A DNA stretch of 64,000 bases from Laspinema sp. D2d (GTDB lineage: Bacteria > Cyanobacteriota > Cyanobacteriia > Cyanobacteriales > Laspinemataceae). A program made the position numbers and the translations under genes. Within the stretch, counting starts at the first letter, position 1. Each line of letters begins with the position of its first letter. Location of the stretch: assembly GCF_025370755.1 (NCBI RefSeq), contig NZ_JAMXFC010000012.1, positions 62,001 to 126,000 of the forward strand, given 5' to 3'. Positions 9,201 to 17,000 of this stretch are shown in pieces. The notes under the pieces were generated by a model. It was not told the origin of the DNA. It worked only from the letters and a program-made list of their open reading frames with translations, and searched no databases.

Positions 9201-10850
9201 TCGTTCTGAACCAATGGTAGTTTCTGCCGAAGTAACAATTTCTTCCCGAATCGAGTCAATCGGGGGATTGGTAACTTGGGCAAACAGTTGTTGGAAATAG
9301 TCATACAGCAATTTCGGGCGATCGCTTAACACCGCTAACGGCGTATCTGTTCCCATCGACCCGATCGCCTCCACCCCATTGGTCGCCATTGGCGTCATCA
9401 ACAGGCGCAATTCCTCAAAAGTGTACCCGAACGCCATTTGTCGTTGAATCAACGGCACTGGGTCAATTTCCCGCAATTGGGGAGCATCTTTCAGTTGAGA
9501 AAGGGCGACCAAATTCTCATCAATCCACTCTTGATAGGGATGTTCATTGACAATTTGGGTTTTGATTTCTTCATCGGAAATAATCCGACCCTGTTTCATA
9601 TCAACGAGGAACATCCGACCCGGTTGCAGGCGACCTTTATAAGCGACTCGTTCCGGTTCAATCGGTAATACCCCCGCTTCCGAGGCCATAATCACTAAAT
9701 CATCCTTAGTGACGTAATAGCGAGAGGGACGTAAACCATTGCGATCGAGGACTGCCCCCATCATTGTGCCATCAGTAAAGGCGATCGAGGCCGGACCATC
9801 CCAGGGTTCCATCAAGCAAGAATGGTACTTGTAGAACGCCTTTTTCTCCGGACTCATGGACTCATGGGCGGTCCAGGGTTCAGGAATCATCATCATTACC
9901 GCATGAGGCAAGGACCGTCCAGAGAGGAACAGCATTTCCAAAGCATTATCGAAAATCGCCGAATCGCTGCCTTCTAAGTCAATCACCGGATGCAGCTTTT
10001 TCAGGTCCTCCCCAAACAGTTCCGACTCAAACAGAGACTCCCGGGCGTGCATCCAGTTGATATTGCCCCGCAAGGTATTGATTTCCCCATTATGGGCAAT
10101 GTAGCGATAGGGGTGGGACCGTTCCCAACTGGGGAAAGTGTTGGTACTGAAGCGGGAATGCACCAGGGCCAAAGCACTCTCCATCGTCTCATCATGGAGT
10201 TCGGGGAAATAGTCCCCCACCTGGACCGGCATTAACATCCCTTTATAAACCAGGGTGCGGCAGGAGAGACTACAAACATACCAGAACGAGTCTAATTCAC
10301 TGATATGGATTTCCCGTTCTGCCCGTTTGCGGATGACATACAGCTTGCGATCAAACGCCAAGTCATCGGCGATATTGGCACTGCGTTGGATGAACACTTG
10401 GGAAATAAAGGGTTCGCTAGATTTCGCCGTATTCCCCAAAGAGGAGTTATCCGTGGGTACATCCCGCCATCCCAGAACCTTTTGCCCTTCCTCAGCGACA
10501 ATTTTTTCAAAAAGCTGCCTACCTTGCTGGCGAATGGCAGGGTCCTGAGAGCAAAAAATGTTGCCCACGCCATATTCCCCGGCGATCGGCAACTCGATGT
10601 TTTCTGCTGCTGCAACTTTTTTCAGAAACGCATCCGGGACTTGGATTAAAATTCCGGCACCATCCCCGGTATTATTTTCGCAACCACAAGCACCCCGGTG
10701 GTCCAGATTGAGGAGAATGGTCAGGGCCTGTTCAACGATGGAGTGGGATTTTTGACCTTTTTGATGAACAATAAAGCCAACACCGCAGGCATCGTGTTCA
10801 AACTGAGGGTCATAGAGTCCCTGTTTTTGTGGCAGTTTTTGATGGTTCAT
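6261..10850 (-). CDS. gltB: Glutamate synthase large subunit (GltB/GlsF family)
   Basis: 1529 aa, full length. The mature N-terminal nucleophile is Cys22 in [10 protein letters not shown], after a 21-residue propeptide, in the class II glutamine amidotransferase domain (about 22-430). The FMN-binding synthase domain (about 820-1200) includes [16 protein letters not shown] and the 3Fe-4S motif [16 protein letters not shown] near residues 1127-1140. The C-terminal GXGXG domain carries glycine repeats such as [23 protein letters not shown]. Cyanobacteria can have NADH-dependent (GltB with GltD) and ferredoxin-dependent (GlsF) forms. The nearby gltD favours GltB, but I cannot distinguish them from sequence alone. 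ATG at 10850. Confidence 0.95.
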   Translation of the reverse strand: MNHQKLPQKQGLYDPQFEHDACGVGFIVHQKGQKSHSIVEQALTILLNLDHRGACGCENNTGDGAGILIQVPDAFLKKVAAAENIELPIAGEYGVGNIFCSQDPAIRQQGRQLFEKIVAEEGQKVLGWRDVPTDNSSLGNTAKSSEPFISQVFIQRSANIADDLAFDRKLYVIRKRAEREIHISELDSFWYVCSLSCRTLVYKGMLMPVQVGDYFPELHDETMESALALVHSRFSTNTFPSWERSHPYRYIAHNGEINTLRGNINWMHARESLFESELFGEDLKKLHPVIDLEGSDSAIFDNALEMLFLSGRSLPHAVMMMIPEPWTAHESMSPEKKAFYKYHSCLMEPWDGPASIAFTDGTMMGAVLDRNGLRPSRYYVTKDDLVIMASEAGVLPIEPERVAYKGRLQPGRMFLVDMKQGRIISDEEIKTQIVNEHPYQEWIDENLVALSQLKDAPQLREIDPVPLIQRQMAFGYTFEELRLLMTPMATNGVEAIGSMGTDTPLAVLSDRPKLLYDYFQQLFAQVTNPPIDSIREEIVTSAETTIGSERNLLKPTPKSCNLIELKTPVLTDEDLVKLKAVNEGEFKSTTIPMLFDPTTGVKGLEAALEEIFARASEAIASGTNILILSDRGTNKEKAAIPALLAVAGLHHHLIREGTRTQVGLVLESGEPREVHHFATLIGYGCGAINPYLAFETVDDMIREKLLVNVEYKTAVKNYIKAVTKGVVKIASKIGISTIQSYRGAQIFEAIGLNQSVISRYFTWTASRIEGVDLEAIANETIMRHSHAFPDRDANGHTLDVGGEYQWRKDGEAHLLSPEIIHALQQAVREGNYELYKKYAAKVNEQNQKFFTLRGLLEFKAQNPIPLEEVEPIENIMKRFKTGAMSYGSISKEAHEALAIAMNRVGGKSNTGEGGEDPERYTWTNEQGDSKNSAIKQVASGRFGVTSLYLSQAKELQIKMAQGAKPGEGGQLPGLKVYPWIAKVRHSTPGVGLISPPPHHDIYSIEDLAELIHDLKNANRNARVNVKLVSEVGVGTIAAGVAKAHADVVLVSGFDGGTGASPQTSIKHAGLPWELGLAETHQTLVLNNLRSRIVVETDGQMKTGRDVAIAALLGAEEYGFSTAPLVTLGCIMMRVCHKNTCPVGIATQDPQLRAKFMGDPEYAANFMKFIAQELREIMAQLGFRTLNEMVGRTDLLEPKKAVDHWKAKGIDLSNILYQPEVGPEVGRYCQMAQDHGLEKSLDMTVLLDLCKGAIDKGEKVKATLPITNINRVVGTILGNEITKKHWDGLPDGTIHLHFQGSAGQSFGAFVPKGVTLELEGDGNDYIGKGLSGGKIIVYPSKKSTLVPHENIIAGNVALYGATSGELYLSGIAGERFAVRNSGVHAVVEGVGDHGCEYMTGGKVVVIGPAGRNFAAGMSGGVAYILDEAGDFATRCNTQMADMEKLEEPSEIAIVREMIQKHADYTNSPKAAEVLANWEEMVPKFVKVMPRDYKRVLQALESALASGLSGDDALDAAFEQNARDVARIGGS

Positions 10851-11460
10851 AAATGTCGTTAAGGATGGAAAATCAGGTAAAAAGCGCGGTCAAGATTAAA
10901 GACCCGCAGCTTTAGCATGGGCGTTGGGATGTTGAGTCAAAGAAACCCTACGGGAGTAGGGGTCAGTTGCGATTCACCGTTCCGGGGTCGGAAGTATGTT
11001 GGCGATACGGGACCAGACGGGAGGCAACGAGAGGGTGTGATGGTTAACTTGTTCCGTGAGTTTGGGTTTAGGGATTCTAGCCTAGGTCTGATGATTTTTA
11101 GTCAAAAAGACGCTAAGGTATCCGTTCTTAAGGAAAATTCTAACGGATCTACTCTGAAGCGCCGGATCGGTTTTCTATGGTTTTTTGACATTTCCCACGA
11201 GGGAATCAGGGTTTGCGAGGGAATTCGCGTTTCTTTGACAAAATTTAACAGTTGGCAAGGGGCGATCGGCTGGGGGATGAGGGCGCAAATCCAGCAAGAG
11301 TTCAAACCCGCGCCCCATAGAGCAAGTGGGTTTAACCCGATTGACCGCCCGGTTCTGTTAAACTTAACGATAGGGGAGTCCTTTTGCTCCAGTGAGTCCA
11401 TGTAGAGAGAATGCATCAGAGGCTTTAAAACCGAGGGACCCCACCTTAATTTTTATCTCC
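10851..11460. other. Intergenic region upstream of gltB, no supported gene
   Basis: A 162-codon open frame on the + strand (10917-11405) has no ribosome binding site and an erratic composition, so I do not call it a gene. The region must hold the gltB promoter. A GTA-N9-TAC at about 10993-11007 is one base too long for an NtcA site. A degenerate TTCACC...GGAAGTATG on the + strand recalls the glutamine riboswitch core but fails its key positions. Confidence 0.45.
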
Positions 11461-11710
11461 TTTGCGCGAACCCTAAGCTGTAGAAAACCAGGGGACAAAA
11501 TTTGAGACTGAAATCCTGACTCGATAAGGCATTGAGTCTTTTTCCCGTTCTACCCGGTTCGCGCAAATGCTAAAAACTATACGGGGAGAGGATTTGAGGA
11601 GAAAATGAAATGGACCTATTTACAAATGACAGGCTGTAATGGTATTTTAAATATAGGTTCGCGCAAATGCACCTTGAAAACTTTATATAGCAACGGTTTC
11701 AAGTACGGGC
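11461..11710 (+). promoter_or_regulatory. Probable CRISPR leader with three copies of a GGTTCGCGCAAA motif
   Basis: The sequence directly before the first repeat contains GGTTCGCGCAAATGC at 11556-11570 and again at 11656-11670, exactly 100 bp apart, and an inverted copy TTTGCGCGAACC at 11461-11472. The stretch between the second copy and the array is A/T-rich (CACCTTGAAAACTTTATA). Position, composition and array orientation (repeat ends in ATTGAAAC on this strand) support a leader. Cyanobacterial leaders commonly carry such upstream motifs for transcription or adaptation, but the exact role here is inferred. Confidence 0.65.
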
Positions 11711-12925
11711 GTCTCAATGACCCCTAATCCCTTTCAGGGATTGAAACAACTGAAAAGAAAATTGATATTTCACGCTTGTTCCCCGTCTCAATGACCCCTA
11801 ATCCCTTTCAGGGATTGAAACTGAGGAAGAATTGCGGGGCTTTCTCCAGTCCGAAACCAGGTCTCAATGACCCCTAATCCCTTTCAGGGATTGAAACATA
11901 TAAAAGGGTAACTTGGCACAGAACCTATCCTGTCTCAATGACCCCTAATCCCTTTCAGGGATTGAAACAACTTCACTAGAGGCATATTCAAGCGCCTCCC
12001 AAAGTCTCAATGACCCCTAATCCCTTTCAGGGATTGAAACCAATTGCAAACGCCCCTGAAAGTTTTTTGCTTTTAGTCTCAATGACCCCTAATCCCTTTC
12101 AGGGATTGAAACATGGATCCTTGGTGGCTCAAACCTTAGCGGCAGTCGCACCGGTCTCAATGACCCCTAATCCCTTTCAGGGATTGAAACCGGCAAAGGT
12201 GGAGAAGCGGCTAATGGTGAACATTTGTCTCAATGACCCCTAATCCCTTTCAGGGATTGAAACGAATTACTTCCTTATCTTGGGCGAGACACCTCGGGTC
12301 TCAATGACCCCTAATCCCTTTCAGGGATTGAAACTCAATAGCGGCATTTGTTCTCTTAGAATTTCCCACCCGTCTCAATGACCCCTAATCCCTTTCAGGG
12401 ATTGAAACATATAAAAGGGTAACTTGGCACAGAATCAGATACGTCTCAATGACCCCTAATCCCTTTCAGGGATTGAAACGACCGGCATTCCATTCTTCAG
12501 GGAGTGAACTAATAGAGTCTCAATGACCCCTAATCCCTTTCAGGGATTGAAACTATGAACAAGATTACTTTGCCCCTTTGAATCTGCGTGTCAATGACCC
12601 CTAATCCCTTTCAGGGATTGAAACTGCCACATTTGGGAATGGCTGATGTTTTTTGCCCCTAGGTCTCAATGACCCCTAATCCCTTTCAGGGATTGAAACT
12701 AATGCCCAAGAATGGACAAAAGAAAAATTCTGGGTCTCAATGACCCCTAATCCCTTTTAGGGATTGAAACATATAAATAGGTAACTTGGCACAGGGAGTT
12801 ACCCTGTCTCAATGTCTCAATGACCCCTAATCCCTTTCAGGGATTGAAACGGGTCAAAAACGTTAATAGCAAATACGACACCCGCGCCGTCTCAATGACC
12901 CCTAATCCCTTTCAGGGATTGAAAC
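11711..12925 (+). CRISPR. CRISPR array, 17 repeats of 37 nt and 16 spacers
   Basis: The repeat starts GTCTCAATGACCCC and ends AGGGATTGAAAC; AATCCC and GGGATT inside it form a 6-bp stem. The ATTGAAAC end gives the usual 8-nt handle, so transcription runs on the + strand. Repeats start at 11711, 11785, 11861, 11932, 12004, 12076, 12154, 12227, 12298, 12372, 12443, 12517, 12588, 12663, 12734, 12814 and 12889. Spacers are 34-41 nt, except spacer 15 (43 nt, or 35 without a partial repeat duplication). Variants: repeat 13 starts GTGTCAATGA, repeat 15 has TTTTAG instead of TTTCAG, and repeat 16 is preceded by an extra GTCTCAAT. Spacers 3, 10 and 15 are related. Similar repeats accompany type I-D and III-B systems in cyanobacteria, but no cas gene lies in this window. 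Confidence 0.99.
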
Positions 12926-12978
12926 TTGCAACTGTTCCAACCGATGAATCTATTCCCCCAGCATTGCACCTTCGCGAA

Positions 12979-13500
12979 TCATTCCGAACCCAACCCACTT
13001 ACCCCGGGCATCCACGGAATATCCGTCACTCCGGGTTCATAGCCGAGTTGTTTAATTAGGGTGGTCACCTGCCCTCGATGATGAGTTTGATGGTTGAACA
13101 GATGCGTCACCAAAATCCACGCAGGCATCACGTGCCGTTTCTGGTCCGACTGGCTGACATATTCAAACGGTTGACTTAACCAGTCCGGGTCCAGGTTCTT
13201 GGACCAGTCTAAAATTTGCTGGTCTGTCTGTTCCCGTTGGGCTCTCAATTCCACAAAATCTGCATACAATTCTTGTGAGAGGGATGTCCCAGAAAATGGC
13301 TGATTGGTAAATCGCCCCATCCAAACTTTATCCCCATAGAGCAGATGGTTCAAGGTTCCGTGAATTGACTTGAAAAATGCTCCTCTATCTTGCTTGCGTT
13401 GTTCGTCGGGAATTGACTCGCAAACTTGATAAATATTCTGGTTCATCCAGCAATTATATTCAGCCATCAGTTGATAGGAGTTCCGGTGGTGCATCATCAT
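12979..13500 (-). CDS. DinB family protein (putative metal-dependent transferase/hydrolase)
   Basis: 173 aa four-helix-bundle protein of the DinB/YfiT superfamily. The expected metal ligands are visible: H in SIHGTLNHLLYGDKVW (near residue 47-52) and the HLFNHQTHHRGQ motif near residue 133-144. The N-terminal helix YQLMAEYNCWMNQNIYQ is typical. Family members bind a divalent metal; some are thiol-dependent S-transferases, but most are uncharacterised, so no substrate can be named. The gene ends 54 nt beyond the last CRISPR repeat and converges on the array. It starts with a run of three ATG codons (13500 downward), so the exact start is uncertain by two codons. Confidence 0.85.
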   Translation of the reverse strand: MMMHHRNSYQLMAEYNCWMNQNIYQVCESIPDEQRKQDRGAFFKSIHGTLNHLLYGDKVWMGRFTNQPFSGTSLSQELYADFVELRAQREQTDQQILDWSKNLDPDWLSQPFEYVSQSDQKRHVMPAWILVTHLFNHQTHHRGQVTTLIKQLGYEPGVTDIPWMPGVSGLGSE

Positions 13501-13631
13501 GGGTGCTTAATACGGTATTTTGATTATCCGATGAAGTTGGACCAAACTACTGCCGGAAGGAGGCGATCGCTAATTGGTCTGATTTTCAGAAATATTTCCG
13601 CATTGAGGGGCTTCCGGGAAGAATTGGGGTT

Positions 13632-13667
13632 CTCAAAAAGTGTTTGGACGATTGGACCCTTTTTGAG
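13632..13667. repeat. 9-bp perfect inverted repeat
   Basis: CTCAAAAAG (13632-13640) and CTTTTTGAG (13659-13667) form a stem with an 18-nt loop in the gap between the DinB gene and the MHYT kinase. No adjacent T-run makes it a clear terminator. Confidence 0.4.
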
Positions 13668-13696
13668 GTATTTTATAATTGACTATTACAGAGGGT

Positions 13697-13925
13697 TATA
13701 TTAGACCTCTTGGAAAATTCCGGATTGCTCCCCCTCCTTTTCCCTCTTCAGATCCCCCTCGCGTCCTGGTGATTAAGGGGGCGGCTAGAGAAATAAATAT
13801 TTAGATTCCCCTGCTGTCGCCTTTATTAAGAGGGAGGCTATAGGAATAAATATTAGACCTCTTGCCAAATCCTGTAGAGATCCCCCCAACCCCCCTTAAA
13901 AAGGGGGGCTTAAGAGAATCTTATT
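13697..13925. repeat. Three degenerate copies of a GATCCCCC...GGGGGGCT palindromic repeat
   Basis: In the 590-bp gap before the kinase, three consecutive blocks (about 13752-13800, 13803-13852 and 13878-13917) each start GAT(C/T)CCCC and end in a G-run plus GGCT. Two of them continue into AAATAAATATT(T/A)A, and TATTAGACCTCTTG occurs twice (near 13697 and 13851). The last copy is the cleanest palindrome (CCCCCCTTAAAAAGGGGGG). I read this as a small cluster of the dispersed palindromic repeats common between cyanobacterial genes. No coding content is seen in the gap. Confidence 0.65.
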
Positions 13926-14090
13926 GATTAGAGGGCGGGAAGAGATTTAGGCAAGTGGTTTAAGGTTGACTTGAAAATTAGATTGTTTTTATTGGTTATT
14001 AATTTTAATTAAAGTTATTAAATCCCGGGTCTATCATTGCGCTTCTTTAAAAATTTTTTAAGGCAAACCAGTCAATATTAGGGACAATTC

Positions 14091-17000
14091 ATGGAGATGA
14101 TTCAGGGTCAATATGAGCCGGTTTTAGTCATTTTTTCATTGATTATTGGGGCGATCGCTTCTTATACGGCGTTGGATTTAGCGGGACGGGTTAATCCCAA
14201 TTCTTCGGTGCGATCGCGCTTAATCTGGAGTGTGGGTGGGGCGGTGGCGATGGGAACTGGCATCTGGTCGATGCATTTTATCGCGATGTTGGCGTTACAG
14301 TTGCCGGTCCCGACCGCATATAATATCCCTCTCACGCTGTTGTCTTGGGTGGATGCCATTGTAGCCTCAGCTTTGGCGATGTTGCTGTACCATCGTCAAC
14401 AGTTGAAGGTCCCCCTCCTGGTAGGAGGGGGAATGGTTATGGGATTGGCGATCGCTTCGATGCATTATCTAGGGATGGCGGCAGTCCAGGTCCCGGCAAG
14501 GCTGGTGTACAATCCTTGGGGGGTCGCCCTGTCGGTGGCGATCGCCATTTTGGCTTCGACGACTGCGTTAGGGTTAGCCTTTCAGGTGCGCAATTCTCTG
14601 AGTCTTCACCGGGAATGGGTGAAACTGGGGAGTGCCGGGATTATGGGGGTGGCGATCGCCGGGATGCACTATACCGGAATGTGGGCCACCTGTTTTGCGG
14701 CCCTTTCCCACCCGGAAGCGATGCGGATTGAAGGGGCGGACCAATCCTGGTTGGCGATGCAAATCGGCGTGGGGACACTGATTTTGCTGATTGGCACTCT
14801 GATTACCTCCCTGGTCGATCGCCGGTATCAATCCCGTCTTTTACGAGAACAGGCCCTCCAAGAAAGTGAAATCCGATTCCGAACTTTAGTGGAAAATATG
14901 CCTGTTGGGGTATTACTTCTGGATGCCCAAGGCAATATTTTATTAAGTAATCCCCTGGCGAGTGAACTGTTGGATGTCCCGGAATCAGGGTTGCAAGGGA
15001 AAAATGCCTTCGAGTTCAACTGGCAGATTCTTTCGCTGGATGGCACTATTTCGATTCAAGAACAGCATCCCCTTCAGATGGCGATCGCCCAGGGTCAACC
15101 TGTGCAGAACCAAGTAACGGGAATCTGTCGTTGGGGGAGAAAAGATACCGTATGGTTACTGCTGAATATGGACCCCCAACTCGACTCATCGGGCCAGGTA
15201 GAACGAGTGGTTTGTACCTTTAGTAATATTAGCGCTCGCAAACAAAGTGAAGATGATATCCGGCTACTATTACAGACGAGTCAAGCCATCCGTCAGACAC
15301 CGGATTTAGAAAGTGCTTTAGTCTCTGTATTACGCTCAATTTGTATTACTATTAATTGGGATGTAGCAGAGGCTTGGCTTCCCGATGAGAATCAGCAAAT
15401 CCTCAGCTATCGTCCCGGTTGGTATTACCCAGAACCTGATGTAGAAGAGTTCCACCTGCAACGGCAACCCCTAACCTATCGGTTTGGGGAAGGACTTCCC
15501 GGGCGGGTTTGGGAGTCGCGGCAACCGGAATGGATTGAAAATTTGACGGACAAAACTGAACCCCTGGTTGATTCTTTAACGGCGGTTAAACAGGGATTAA
15601 AAGCCAGTTTTGCTGTACCTATTTTTCGAGGCCATGCGATTTTAGCGGTCTTAACCTTCTTTAAACGCACGGAAACTCCCCGAGATGACCGGGCGATCGC
15701 CTTGGTGGGGGCGGTTGCTACCCAACTGGGTTCCTCCATTGGTCAAAAGGTGGCAGAAGCGGCCTTGAGTGAGAGTGAACGGCGGTTACAATTGGCACTG
15801 GAAGGGAGTGATTTGGGCATTTGGGATTGGCAAATTCCTACGGGAAAAACCTATTTTGACCCGCAATGGAAACGGATGCTGGGGTATGAGGTGGAGGAAA
15901 TTGGCAATCACTATCAAATGTGGGAGGACTTGTTACATCCCGAGGACCATAAACCGACGCTGCGGGCGTTAGAAGATCATTTAGGGGGGATTCTTCCAGT
16001 GTATGAACGGGAATTACGAATGCGATCGAAGTCTGGGGAGTGGAAATGGATTCTCTCACGCGGTAAAGTAGTAGAACGAGACCCATCTGGCATCCCCTTA
16101 CGCATGAGCGGTACCCATAAAGATATTACCCCCCGAAAAGCTGCGGAAGCTGCTTTAGATGAGAGTCAGCGTCGGTATCAAACCCTAGCTGAAGCTTCTC
16201 CAGTTTGTATTTTTCACACGGATGCCCAGGGAAATTGTCTTTATGTTAACCAGCGGTGGACTGAGTTAACGGGACTTTCTTTAGAACAGGCGATCGGGAA
16301 AAGTTGGATTGCCAATCTCCACCCCGATGATTTGAAGCGGGTACAATCGGAGTGGTTTTTAGCGGCGGAAACTCGGGTTCCGTTTAAGTCAGAATATCGG
16401 TTTGTGCGGCCCGATGGGATTGTAGTCTGGGCGATCGGTCAGGCGATCGCCGAAATCGGGGAGGATGGCACATTGAAAGGCTATCTGGGCACCATTACGG
16501 ATATCAGCGAACGCAAACGGGCCGAAATTGCCTTACAGCAGCAGCTTAAACGGGAACGTTTGGTGAGTTCGATTCAGGAACGGATTCGATCCTCTCTCGA
16601 CTTAGAAGAAGTTTTAGATACTGCTGTCAAAGAAGTTCGCCGATTTTTAGCCACGGATCGAATTTTAATCTACCGTTTTAACCCCGACTGGGGTGGGGTG
16701 ATTGCCGTTGAGTCCGTGGGTTCTGCCTGGATGTCCGTCAAAGGAATTGAAATTGAAGACCGCTGTTTCATTGAGACCCACATTCCACTATACGCTCAAG
16801 GTCGAATTCGCAGCATTGATAATATTCACACCGCTGGACTCTCCAAATGCCATGTGCAACTCCTCAATCAGTTTGCAGTTCAAGCCAATCTCGTGGTTCC
16901 TCTGCGGCAAGGGGAACAATTATGGGGATTGTTGATTGCGCATCACTGTAGCGGCGAAAGACAATGGCATGAATCGGAAATTGAATCCCTCCGTCAGCTT

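Noticed and set aside
6363-10755. Many open frames antisense to gltB
   Set aside because: Shadows of the real gene in a highly biased G/C codon usage; none has independent support.
10993-11007. GTA-N9-TAC near the gltB promoter as an NtcA site
   Set aside because: NtcA needs 8 bases between the triplets; here there are 9.
10960-11010. Degenerate glutamine riboswitch core (TTCACC ... GGAAGTATG) on the + strand
   Set aside because: The invariant CGTTCA and GGAAGTAGG positions are not matched, and no gene with a fitting role lies downstream on that strand.
10917-11405. 162-codon open frame on the + strand upstream of the CRISPR leader
   Set aside because: No ribosome binding site, erratic composition and no family resemblance; it overlaps the gltB promoter region and the leader flank.
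12010-13059. Open frames running through the CRISPR array (repeated MTPNPFQGLK)
   Set aside because: They are translations of the repeat unit and are not protein-coding genes.
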